DNA of 42,056 bases, taken from Nocardioides allogilvus (lineage in GTDB: Bacteria > Actinomycetota > Actinomycetes > Propionibacteriales > Nocardioidaceae). Location: contig NZ_PZYX01000019.1 in the NCBI RefSeq assembly GCF_003047285.1, positions 1 through 42,056 of the forward strand, in the 5' to 3' direction. The notes under the pieces are model-generated. The model did not search any database and had not been told where the DNA came from. It was given only the letters and a program-made list of their open reading frames with translations. The first letter of the stretch is position 1, and each line of letters starts with the position of its first letter. Position numbers and translations under genes: made by a program. Positions 24,109 through 31,693 of this stretch are shown here, piece by piece.

Positions 24109-25284
24109 TCAGGAGACGCCCCACACCTCCTTGAAGACGGGCTCGTAGTCGATGCCGGTCGACCAGGCCTCACCCTCGGGCGGGAGGTCGTTGTCGTGGT
24201 CGAACATCGAGACGCCCACGCCTGACGGAACGCTCTCTTCGCCCGCGAAGTAACGGTTGATCATGTCTGCGGCCGACCACGCCTCGTAGCGTCCGTCGTA
24301 GGTCCATCCGGCGTCCTGGCCCTTGTTCTCTCGGACGAGTTCGATGTTCGCGGCGTATCCGCTACCGGAGACCACCTCGATCGAGTCGTTGCGTCCAGAC
24401 GCCATCACTGCCGCGGCTCCCCCGGACGTGAGGAGGTCGTCGTAGGACAGGGCCATTCCGTTGGCCTCGGGATTGCGGAGAAGCGCGGTCGAGATCTTCT
24501 CCTCGAGGGCGGGGCCGAAGTCGGCGAGCCGAATGTTGAGTGTCGTGACCTTGCACTCGGGGCACTGCTCCTCCATCGCCTTCTGGAACCCGTCGTGCAC
24601 TGCCTTGGTGATGACGAGCTCAGTGTTGCTGACTTCGATGATGTTGGCCTTCGACCCGAGCTTGGAGAGGAGCCACGTCGCTTCCGAAGCGCCCAGGGCT
24701 TCGCCCCAGGCGATGAAGTCACCTTCGACGAACTCCAGGCTCCGCTCGTAGTAGGAGGGCTGGCTGGGATCGACGTCGCTGCAATCGGCGGCCTCTTGGG
24801 AGAAGACCGGGATGCCGGCCTTCTTGGCCTCTTCGAGGGCGGTCTTCACGAGCGGGCAGTCGATCGAGTAGAGCCAGATGGCGTCTGCGTTCTGGGAGAT
24901 GGCCTGACGGATTCCCTCCTGGTACTCGGAGGGCTCGTACTTGCCGTCGTAAACCGAGAAGTCCCAGCCGAGGAGCTCTGCAGCGGCCTTGGCGCCGTTG
25001 GCCATGGCAGTGCCGGTCGGCGACTGGACGCCGGAACTCACCAGCGCGACCCTGTAGCCAGCCTGAGCCTTGGGTCCTGATGACGCGGGCTCGGTGAAGG
25101 TGCCGTCGCCGTAGAGCTTCTCGATGGCCTCTGTTGCGCGCTGCGCCACGGCGTCGTCGCTGGACGCGCTGGTGGCCGCCTGGCCGCCGGATTCGGTGCT
25201 GCAACTGCTCGCAGCTGCCATCACCGCCAGCACCAGGACAGCGCCCGTCACGCGGCGGATCCGTGAGCCATGTGTCAGATACAT
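24109..25284 (-). CDS. Substrate-binding lipoprotein of an Rbs/sugar-type ABC transporter (paralogue 2)
   Basis: The 391-residue lipoprotein has a signal peptide with a lipobox-like end (VMAAASSC) and the same binding-protein fold as paralogue 1. The two share long near-identical runs such as SGVQSPTGT, VYDGKYEP, EYQEGIRQAIS, IWLYSIDCPL and ALLRNPNANGMALSYDDL with small changes, so they arose by duplication. The ATG is preceded by GAGGAAACGAC. No ATPase or permease gene adjoins it, so it probably uses the transporter at 7114-9791 with a different or overlapping ligand range. Upstream lie a small open frame with a strong ribosome-binding site and the promoter block shared with the hydroxynicotine oxidase gene. 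Confidence 0.88.
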   Translation of the reverse strand: MYLTHGSRIRRVTGAVLVLAVMAAASSCSTESGGQAATSASSDDAVAQRATEAIEKLYGDGTFTEPASSGPKAQAGYRVALVSSGVQSPTGTAMANGAKAAAELLGWDFSVYDGKYEPSEYQEGIRQAISQNADAIWLYSIDCPLVKTALEEAKKAGIPVFSQEAADCSDVDPSQPSYYERSLEFVEGDFIAWGEALGASEATWLLSKLGSKANIIEVSNTELVITKAVHDGFQKAMEEQCPECKVTTLNIRLADFGPALEEKISTALLRNPEANGMALSYDDLLTSGGAAAVMASGRNDSIEVVSGSGYAANIELVRENKGQDAGWTYDGRYEAWSAADMINRYFAGEESVPSGVGVSMFDHDNDLPPEGEAWSTGIDYEPVFKEVWGVS

Positions 25285-25338
25285 GTCGTTTCCTCTTTCG
25301 AACGGTGTGCGGGATCAGGTGCGAGCACCTGTCGGATG

Positions 25339-25551
25339 TCAGCGGCGAGACGAAACGCCGGTGGTGCCGCTGGTACTGCAGGTCCGAGAGACAGATCGAT
25401 GAAGGGTGAGGCAGGTTTGCCGAACTTCGTCGAGCAACGCCGGGGGTCTAGGTGCGCCGGTTCGACCGCAGGGCGGGAGAGAGGAGAGCGTCCCGAGGTG
25501 GTTCTGCACCTCGCTGCTGGACCACCGGTGGCGCCGGCCGATGCTGTTCAT
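25339..25551 (-). CDS. Putative 70-residue protein upstream of the second binding-protein gene
   Basis: The open frame starts at an ATG with AAGGAGG seven bases upstream, one of the best ribosome-binding sites in the window, and ends 54 bases before the binding-protein start. The product begins MNSIGRRHRWSSSEVQNHLG and ends TSGTTGVSSRR; it has three cysteines and no recognisable domain. Third-position GC is high in the first half and lower in the second. The start lies 79 bases from the promoter block at 25605-25654, nearly the distance seen between the matching block and the oxidase gene. It could be a real small protein or a translated leader of the binding-protein transcript. Confidence 0.4.
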   Translation of the reverse strand: MNSIGRRHRWSSSEVQNHLGTLSSLPPCGRTGAPRPPALLDEVRQTCLTLHRSVSRTCSTSGTTGVSSRR

Positions 25552-25604
25552 GGCCCCTCCTTGTGAGAGTGAGGGACATCTTGAGGCCCAGCCGCAGCGG
25601 CACG

Positions 25605-25654
25605 CGTTGCCGAGATTCGACGAACTTGCCGTGATGCCTGTCACCTTCCTGCAA
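25605..25654 (-). promoter_or_regulatory. Promoter block shared with the hydroxynicotine oxidase gene (copy 2)
   Basis: Read on the minus strand, this 50-base stretch matches the block at 27531-27580 at about 34 positions. The core is GGAAGGTGA, then an imperfect dyad GTGAC-AGGC-ATCAC, and a downstream TTCGTC..ATC..GG.AAC. It lies about 79 bases upstream of the 70-residue open frame and the second binding-protein gene. Confidence 0.6.
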
Positions 25655-25691
25655 TTGGTGCTGGCGCCGTCGCGAAAGATGGTGCAAACGA

Positions 25692-25724
25692 GTGACGACC
25701 GCGCCCGGCGGGCGCGGTCGTCAC
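25692..25724 (-). terminator. Very strong hairpin terminator
   Basis: The sequence GTGACGACCGCGCCCG (25692-25707) pairs perfectly with CGGGCGCGGTCGTCAC (25709-25724) around a single central base, so the tip must open to form a loop. On the minus strand it lies about 70 bases past the stop of the 54-residue open frame and ahead of the second binding-protein promoter, so it separates the two units. Confidence 0.7.
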
Positions 25725-25795
25725 GATCGTGTGTGCCGGAACTGTCGTCAGTCGCCGTCGGTCAGAACACGGGATCCCCGCGTCAGGAAGTCCCC

Positions 25796-25960
25796 TCACA
25801 CGTCCTTCAACGCCAACTTGTACTCGCTGTCAGTATTCCCAGTCGTCTCCTGGGCGAGCTGACCGTTGTCGGGGTCGAGACGGGACGCCGGCTGCCGATG
25901 CGGGGTCTGCTCCGCCCTTGAACGGTTCACCAGGTCGTGCGACCAGGTCTCGTGGTCCAT
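25796..25960 (-). CDS. Putative 54-residue hydrophilic protein
   Basis: The open frame begins MDHETWSHDLVNRSRAEQTP and ends NTDSEYKLALKDV. About 80 percent of its codons end in G or C, as real genes here do, and it is followed by a strong terminator hairpin. No clear Shine-Dalgarno precedes the ATG, so the start could lie elsewhere. It is about 230 bases downstream of the hydroxynicotine oxidase gene on the same strand. I do not recognise a family. It is acidic and polar with no membrane segment. Confidence 0.4.
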   Translation of the reverse strand: MDHETWSHDLVNRSRAEQTPHRQPASRLDPDNGQLAQETTGNTDSEYKLALKDV

Positions 25961-26191
25961 GGCGTACGCCGAGCCTGAGCCGTGGCTTGGTTGTTGTGCA
26001 CGAGGTCGGCGTCGGGACCCCGGTCCCTGTGACGACCTGCAGGGGTAGTTGCGCCGTGCGCCCATCACCTCAGCAGGACCGCCGCGACTGAACAGCTGTG
26101 TGCACAACGACAGCGGGCTTGGCACGGGGTCGGGGTGCCGATGCGGCCGCCGGAGGGGGCTCCGAGCGCTCAGTGGCCACCCAGCCGAGCG

Positions 26192-27481
26192 TCAGCCGAG
26201 GATCTCTGACCGCACGCGGTCGGCAGTCTCCAGTGCGCCCTCGATGTAGCCGGGGAACAGCAGGGACACATCCGACCCTGCGAAGTGCACGCGACCGTGC
26301 GGCTCGCCGAGCGACTTGTGGGCGCGGGTCGCCTGTCCGATACGCGGGGACACCCAGGGCGCGCGGACGAACGGGTCCGCGCACCAGTCGTGATAGTCAG
26401 TTCCGACGACGACCGCGTCTGGCAAGTAGTGGTGGACCGCAGCTTCGATGGCCCCACTGTCGGCGGGGTCGAAGGAGTCCCGGTCGGTGAAGCCGACGAG
26501 GATGCGACCGCCGTCGGAGGCGGGTAGGTAGTCGTACAGAGTCGGGAAGACACCGTCGCCAGTGCAGGAGATACCTTCCGGGACACCCCGCACGTGGATG
26601 AGGAGCTTGAGACCCCTACCTCCATGCCCTTCCGCGACGACCTCGGCCCGCGGCCCCGACAAGGGAGGCTCGAATCGGAGCTCTCGCATGCAGTTCAAGG
26701 GTGCCGCGACGACGACATGTTCGGCCCTCAGCGCACGCTCCGTGCCGTAGGTGACATCCACCCAGTCGGTCTGCTGGCGGATCGAGTGCACTGCCTCGCC
26801 CAGCCGCAGGTCTGACACCTCATTGGCCATCGCAGTCGTGAGCGTGCCAGTACCGCTGGCCATCACCTCGTCCAAGGACAAGAGCACACCGAGCACGGAG
26901 TAGTCATGCGATGCGATCAGTTGGAGAACCCACAGAGCTGACGCGTCCTCGACCCTCTGCCCCATCATGTTCCAGATCCACGATCGCAGGAGCTGGCTGG
27001 TGACCGGCGGCGGGTTCAGTGCGGTCAGGTAGTCGTGCGCCGAGATGTCAAGATCCTCGAGGTTCTGGTTTTCGAGGCCGGCGTGGGGGTCGATGCGGCG
27101 CGCGTCCCTGATGAGGCAGAAGAGGATCCTCTCGGCCTCGAGGAACTCTTCCGGCGGGATCGGGAAGGCAGCGTTGTGATCTCCTGGCGCCAGCCGGTTC
27201 CGGAAGACCTTGAACGGCGCGGCGGGTTGGGTGTCGATCTTGTAGCGGTCGACCTCCGCTGCTAGGCGGGTGTGGTGGTGGCGGTGAAAGTAGGCTCCGC
27301 CGACTTCCACGGTCGTCCCGGGGTCGGTCATCGACTCTCGGCTGTACGCGCGGCCTCCGACTCGGCCGGCTGCTTCGAGCAGCACGACCGAGCGGCCATC
27401 TGCGCTCAGATCGCGTGCCGCTCGAAGCCCGGCGAATCCGGCTCCGACGACTGCGATCTCGACGCTCTCGACCATGCTCAT
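26192..27481 (-). CDS. 6hlno: 6-hydroxy-L-nicotine oxidase-like flavin amine oxidase
   Basis: The 429-residue protein has an N-terminal Rossmann motif (VVGAGFAGLRAARDL), the RVGGRAYSRES segment, VEVGGAYFHRHHHTRLAAE, ENQNLEDLDI, HGGRGLKLLIHVRG, GDGVFPTLYDY and the C-terminal FAGSDVSLLFPGYIEGALE. These match the Arthrobacter nicotinovorans 6-hydroxy-L-nicotine oxidase nearly segment by segment as I recall it, and the length agrees. It oxidises the pyrrolidine ring of 6-hydroxy-L-nicotine with oxygen, giving 6-hydroxypseudooxynicotine after hydrolysis. Two nearby ATGs (27481 and 27475) are possible; a GAAAGGG lies upstream. It is divergent from the DUF5519 gene with an operator-like dyad between them. 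Confidence 0.93.
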   Translation of the reverse strand: MSMVESVEIAVVGAGFAGLRAARDLSADGRSVVLLEAAGRVGGRAYSRESMTDPGTTVEVGGAYFHRHHHTRLAAEVDRYKIDTQPAAPFKVFRNRLAPGDHNAAFPIPPEEFLEAERILFCLIRDARRIDPHAGLENQNLEDLDISAHDYLTALNPPPVTSQLLRSWIWNMMGQRVEDASALWVLQLIASHDYSVLGVLLSLDEVMASGTGTLTTAMANEVSDLRLGEAVHSIRQQTDWVDVTYGTERALRAEHVVVAAPLNCMRELRFEPPLSGPRAEVVAEGHGGRGLKLLIHVRGVPEGISCTGDGVFPTLYDYLPASDGGRILVGFTDRDSFDPADSGAIEAAVHHYLPDAVVVGTDYHDWCADPFVRAPWVSPRIGQATRAHKSLGEPHGRVHFAGSDVSLLFPGYIEGALETADRVRSEILG

Positions 27482-27530
27482 CCCTTTCGCTCGCTTGATG
27501 GTCATCTTCGCGAACCGGCCCGACCTGCTC

Positions 27531-27580
27531 GGTTACCCGGATCTGACGAAAGGCAGGTGATCCCTATCACCTTCCGGTAA
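27531..27580 (-). promoter_or_regulatory. Divergent promoter with inverted repeat AGGTGAT-CCCT-ATCACCT (copy 1)
   Basis: A perfect 7-bp inverted repeat with 4-base spacer lies at 27555-27572, between the oxidase gene (minus) and the DUF5519 gene (plus). On the minus strand the surrounding 50 bases align with the block at 25605-25654. The block is about 75 bases from the oxidase start codon. This is a good candidate operator for a pathway regulator, possibly one of the two PucR proteins. Confidence 0.65.
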
Positions 27581-27637
27581 CAACTCTGCGCAGCCGCGAT
27601 CCGTAAGGTCGACGGGACCCCAGTCGAAAGGACGTGC

Positions 27638-28111
27638 ATGACCCACCCGCCTGCCGACCCCGCTCGCCCGTTCACCACGCTGCCACGCCGTGCGGGTCCC
27701 GCCCCCGATGTGGTCGGTCCGGCCCCGCACGCTCAACGCTCACAGATTGCTCCCGTCATGATTCAGGAGGAGCTGTGGTCCCGCATGCGAGCGCTCCCCT
27801 ACACCTACATGGCCCCCACCCTGGTATCGGTCTCGCATGCACGCGCTCTTCACCTCGCGGAAGGGATCGGGTCGGCGCCGCCCGAGAGGTTTCAGCGTGG
27901 GCGGGAGTTCGCGCACCTGCATCCTCACCATGACGGGAGCCTGCACCTCTCGGTTCCCGATTCGGTGATGGAGCAGGTAGTGGACGCCAGATGGGGTGTC
28001 CCGCATCCGGTGCAGGATGCCCTTCTCGTGTTCGGTCCCCGCGATCGGGATGAACTGGAAATCGTGTGGTTCCTGGTCCAGGAGAGTTTCGGGTGGGTAT
28101 CAGCGACTTGA
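27638..28111 (+). CDS. DUF5519 (luciferase-domain) family protein
   Basis: The 157-residue protein has the family's HLHPHHDGSLHLSVPDS region near residue 92 and DELEIVWFLVQESFGW near the C-terminus. These are, to my recollection, hallmarks of DUF5519, annotated as a luciferase domain although no enzymatic role is established. The ATG has GAAAGGACGTGC directly upstream. It is the first plus-strand gene after the divergent promoter shared with the hydroxynicotine oxidase, so it is likely co-induced with the pathway. The frameshifted moaE gene follows 131 bases later. Function in nicotine breakdown is unknown. Confidence 0.8.
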   Translation: MTHPPADPARPFTTLPRRAGPAPDVVGPAPHAQRSQIAPVMIQEELWSRMRALPYTYMAPTLVSVSHARALHLAEGIGSAPPERFQRGREFAHLHPHHDGSLHLSVPDSVMEQVVDARWGVPHPVQDALLVFGPRDRDELEIVWFLVQESFGWVSAT

Positions 28112-28242
28112 ACCGGACAGCGACGGAGCGATTCGTAGCGGCGCAGCAGTTCCGCGATGGCGGACTCGTCTCATCGTCAGCCTTCCTGCGTGCCGGGGCG
28201 CTGCATGGGGGTCTCACAGGGAACCGGCTGGTCTTCCCACGC

Positions 28243-28670
28243 ATGACCCATTCTGCTGTCCGTCTTGTCGATATACGCGACAAGCCGCTGAGCGTGGACG
28301 AGGTTCTTGGCTCGCTGGACGACGCCGCGTCGGGCGGGGTCGTACTGTTCGTGGGTCGTGTGCGCGACCATGATGGCGGTCGCTCGGTTCACGGGCTCGA
28401 GTACTCGGCTCATCCGAGTGCGCTGGAGCTGTTGGGGCGTGTGTGCGCGGCGTTGCGGAGAAGCTCGACGTTCATGGGGTTGCAGCTGTTCACCGGGTGG
28501 GCAGCCTGGCGATCGGAGACATCGCAGTGGTGGTTGCGACGACTTCTGCTCATCGTGGCTCCGCCTTTGCGGCTTCGCGCATGCTCATCGACACGCTCAA
28601 GGCAGAGGTTCCGATCTGGAAGAATCAACAGTTCGGCGACGGCACCCAGGAGTGGGTCGGCGCACCGTAG
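28243..28670 (+). pseudogene. moaE: moaE, molybdopterin synthase catalytic subunit, frameshifted
   Basis: The N-terminal half reads VRLVDIRDKPLSVDEVLGS, GGVVLFVGRVRDHDGG and GLEYSAHPSALELLGRV in one frame. The C-terminal half reads GVAEKLDVHGVAAVHRVGSL, HRGSAFAASRMLIDTLKAEV and PIWKNQQFGDGTQEWVG in another. Together they make a normal 140-residue MoaE with its catalytic-lysine region. The frames meet at a GTGTGT run at 28439-28444, where two extra bases, or one missing base, would explain the break. MoaE makes molybdopterin for the molybdenum hydroxylases, so it fits this locus. Either the gene is broken and a genomic copy compensates, or the shift is a sequencing or slippage event. Confidence 0.85.
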
Positions 28671-28881
28671 TCCTCAGGACTTCACGAGTTCGAAGGTCCC
28701 AGACCGCGATTGCACCAATCCGTCGAGGTCTCGACGATGCTTGCCGATCGCCACAAGGCGGGCCACAGCCCTCCCACTAACGTCATGACGTGGACGGGAG
28801 CCGGCTAGTCCCTAGGACACCCTCCGACTATCGAGGCGCTCGTCCGTCTCCCGTGCAACCGAAGCACCCCACGAGAGGTTG

Positions 28882-31005
28882 ATGTGCGTGCCCCCGGCTG
28901 ATCATCACAAGATCCTGTTCGAACCGATCACAATCGGCCCCAAGACACTTCGAAACCGCTTCTTCAACGTTCCTCACGGCACCGCCTACGGGGTACTTCG
29001 ACCGTCCACGTGGGCCTCGTACCGCAGCATTCGGGCAGAAGGCGGCTGGGCCGCCGTGTCGACGGAATTCTCCAGTGTCGGGCCGAGCAGCGACGAGTTC
29101 CCGCTGCACTCCAGCGACATCTGGGACGACGAAGACGGACGACGGCACAAGCTCATGGTGGACGCCGTCCATGCCCATGGCGCTCTCGCGAGCATCGAAC
29201 TCCACCATGGCGGCACTCACGCCATGCGTAGGTTGTCACGAGAGCCTGCGTTGTCGGCGTCCGGCCTGGCGGGTGAGCTGCCTCCACCCGCAGGGCCTCT
29301 CGGCACTCCGAAAGTGATGACCTTCGAGGACATCGAGCGAGTGACGCAGTCCTTCGTAGACGCGGCTGTTCGAGCACGCGACGTGGGCTACGACATCGTG
29401 GATGTGCTCGCAGGCTATGGGTATCTCTTCGCGCAGTTCCTGTCCCCGTTCCACAACCATCGCACCGACAAGTACGGCGGGTCGTTGGAGAACAGGGCCA
29501 GGTTCTGGATCGAGACTCTCGGCCGCGTCCGCGACGCCGTAGGAGCCGACTGCGCCGTCGCGAGTCGTATGTCGGTCCAGACGCAGGGTCCGTGGGGTCA
29601 CACGTTGGACGACAGCGTGGCGTTGGTCCGAATGGCTGATCCACTGGTCGACTTCTGGGATCTCAACGTCGGATCCGTGCTGGATTGGGGGAGCGATATC
29701 AGCCCGTCGCGGGTCGTCCCGGAAGGGCACAACATGGAGCTCTTCGCCCGCATGCGAAATGCCACCCAGAAGCCCGTCGTCGGGGTGTCACGATGGACGA
29801 GTCCTGACTTGATGGCCCAGGCAGTGCGTTCCGGGTTCATCGACATCGTCGGGTCGGCCCGCCAGTCGATCGCGGATCCATTCTTTCCTCAGAAGGTCTA
29901 CGAGGGCCGTGTCGAAGACATCCGGGAGTGCATGGGCATCAACCACTGCATCAGCAGTCTCGATCGGGGCAACATGGGATGCGCTCAGAATGCCACCGCA
30001 GGCGAGGAGTACAGGCGCGACTGGCATCCGGAACGATTCGAACCGCTCGAACGCCCCGATGTGAGCGTCTTGGTGGTCGGCGCAGGCCCGGCAGGTCTGG
30101 AAGCTGCAATCGGCCTGGCGAAGCGAGGAGCCGAGATGGTGCACCTCGCGGACTCGGCCGACCAGATCGGTGGCCACCTCCGTCCAGTGGTCCACCTACC
30201 GGGACTTCGAGAGTGGGGACGCTTCATCGATCACCGGATGATCCAGATCGCCAAGCTCCCGAACTTGCAGTTCATTTCCTCGACCACCCTGAGCGCCGAT
30301 GACGTCCTCGACTACGGGGCCTCCCACGTGATCATCGCGACAGGTGCCCGATGGTTGGAAACGGGGATCGCGCCAAGCACACACGCGCCACTACCCGGAC
30401 TGTCCGACTTCGCTTGGGTGTTCACACCTGAACGGTTGCTCGTCCGGGGCGACAGGCCAGCCGCAGGATGTAGCGTGGCCGTCTACGACGCCGAGGGCGG
30501 CTACATGGGGTCGAGTCTCGCTCAGCTCCTCGCCGACGAAGGCTACGAGGTCTCTATCGTGACGCCGCATGCTCAAGTCGCAGCCGAGGGAGATCTGACG
30601 CTGGATGGACCTGCGGTTCGTGCGTCCCTCCATGCCAGCGGTGTGGTCATGTATCGAGACGTGTGTCTGACCGAGGTGGGCGACGGCGTACTGCAAGGGG
30701 CAGGTGAATTCGAGGCGCCCTTCTCGCTCGAGACAGATGCCCTCGTGCTGGTGACGATGCGGGCACCGGTCGACGACGTGTACAGCCGACTCGTGAGTGA
30801 CCGCGGCGCACTGGACGGATCAGGGATCGAAGCCGTTTACCGCATCGGCGATGCGCTGTCTCCGCGCCCGCTGGCCGACGCGATGTTCGACGGTCATCGC
30901 CTGGCTCGTGAGTTCGAGTCACCAGACCCATCTGTGCCGCTTCCCTACAAGCGCGAGTTGTTACAGCTCGTGGACTGGCGCGACCGTCGTGCCTCACACT
31001 CCTGA
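28882..31005 (+). CDS. Trimethylamine dehydrogenase-family flavoprotein 1 (variant cofactor sites)
   Basis: The 707-residue protein has an N-terminal Old Yellow Enzyme TIM barrel (LFEPITIGPKTLRNRFF to IADPFFPQKV) and an iron-sulfur linker near 350-367. A two-dinucleotide domain C-terminal part follows (VLVVGAGPAGLEAAIGLAKR near 390, HVIIATGARW). The position of TMADH Cys30, which binds FMN covalently, is Gly33 here (NVPHGTAYG). The cluster motif is C350-MGI-NH-C356 with C367, so the second ligand cysteine is replaced by Ile353. The substrate-bowl Tyr60 equivalent is Phe. It therefore probably does not oxidise trimethylamine and may lack a classic 4Fe-4S centre. N-methylproline demethylase-type relatives show a similar three-cysteine pattern, so N-demethylation is plausible. 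Confidence 0.85.
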   Translation: MCVPPADHHKILFEPITIGPKTLRNRFFNVPHGTAYGVLRPSTWASYRSIRAEGGWAAVSTEFSSVGPSSDEFPLHSSDIWDDEDGRRHKLMVDAVHAHGALASIELHHGGTHAMRRLSREPALSASGLAGELPPPAGPLGTPKVMTFEDIERVTQSFVDAAVRARDVGYDIVDVLAGYGYLFAQFLSPFHNHRTDKYGGSLENRARFWIETLGRVRDAVGADCAVASRMSVQTQGPWGHTLDDSVALVRMADPLVDFWDLNVGSVLDWGSDISPSRVVPEGHNMELFARMRNATQKPVVGVSRWTSPDLMAQAVRSGFIDIVGSARQSIADPFFPQKVYEGRVEDIRECMGINHCISSLDRGNMGCAQNATAGEEYRRDWHPERFEPLERPDVSVLVVGAGPAGLEAAIGLAKRGAEMVHLADSADQIGGHLRPVVHLPGLREWGRFIDHRMIQIAKLPNLQFISSTTLSADDVLDYGASHVIIATGARWLETGIAPSTHAPLPGLSDFAWVFTPERLLVRGDRPAAGCSVAVYDAEGGYMGSSLAQLLADEGYEVSIVTPHAQVAAEGDLTLDGPAVRASLHASGVVMYRDVCLTEVGDGVLQGAGEFEAPFSLETDALVLVTMRAPVDDVYSRLVSDRGALDGSGIEAVYRIGDALSPRPLADAMFDGHRLAREFESPDPSVPLPYKRELLQLVDWRDRRASHS

Positions 31006-31252
31006 AGCGACGCCTCGGTGCCGAAGCACAGTCGTCGGATTCGCCGTTCCCGAGGAGATCACTCGCAGCAGCCATGATTCCGGCAGATCGCCGAAAAAGT
31101 TCCCAGATCACATGCAGCCCATCCAGCGCGCGTCCTCCTACAGTTCGACGGGCCATGACGGATCAGGTACGGCGATGGCGACCCGCCTCGTGGTGTCCCC
31201 TCTGGCACGTCGCGGGAATGACCGCCAACTTTGGAGGACAGTCGGTGATTGC

Positions 31253-31477
31253 GTGAACAGGTGGTTCGTCGTCGCTGAGTCGAGCCGACGCGAGGATGAG
31301 ATGCGAGAAGTCGTCATGGTGCCGACGTCGAGGATCCACGCCAAAGAGATGGGCACGTTGACCACGGCGTGTGGCATCAGGTGCGAGTCGTGGCCCAAGT
31401 GGTGGGACCAGTCCTTCCCCCTCGATCCCGAGCAGGACAGCTGTCCACGTTGTCGAGAAATTGCCTCGCGCCGATAG
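31253..31477 (+). CDS. Small CxxC-containing protein (74 residues)
   Basis: The open frame starts at GTG with GGAGG about 16 bases upstream, a rather long spacing. It encodes VNRWFVVAESSRREDEM, then TTACGIRCESWPKWWDQSFP and ends SCPRCREIASRR. The pattern CG-x-x-C, tryptophans and a terminal CPRC recalls a family of short actinobacterial zinc-binding-like proteins I have seen but cannot name. It lies between the TMADH-family gene and the DAO-family oxidase gene on the same strand. A metal-binding regulatory or assembly role is possible but unproven. Confidence 0.55.
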   Translation: MNRWFVVAESSRREDEMREVVMVPTSRIHAKEMGTLTTACGIRCESWPKWWDQSFPLDPEQDSCPRCREIASRR

Positions 31478-31693
31478 CCGGGGCCCGACATGACCCGCTT
31501 CCTGCCCTACGTGAGCGCGGCGGGACGCAAAGTCCGAGTCAGCTCGTACGTGAGTTCAGTGGAGGCCGACGAGTTTGGTCGACCGTCTAGTGGTGTTGGT
31601 GTATCGCCCACAACGAGACTGAGGCACGGGCGATTGGCCAGTGCGCGAGCGCCCCGAGCTCGCCACAACAACCAGCGGAAGACCAGTACACCA

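Noticed and set aside
25796..25960. Mycofactocin-type precursor peptide
   Set aside because: The C-terminus lacks the expected conserved core (VY end), and no maturation genes are nearby.
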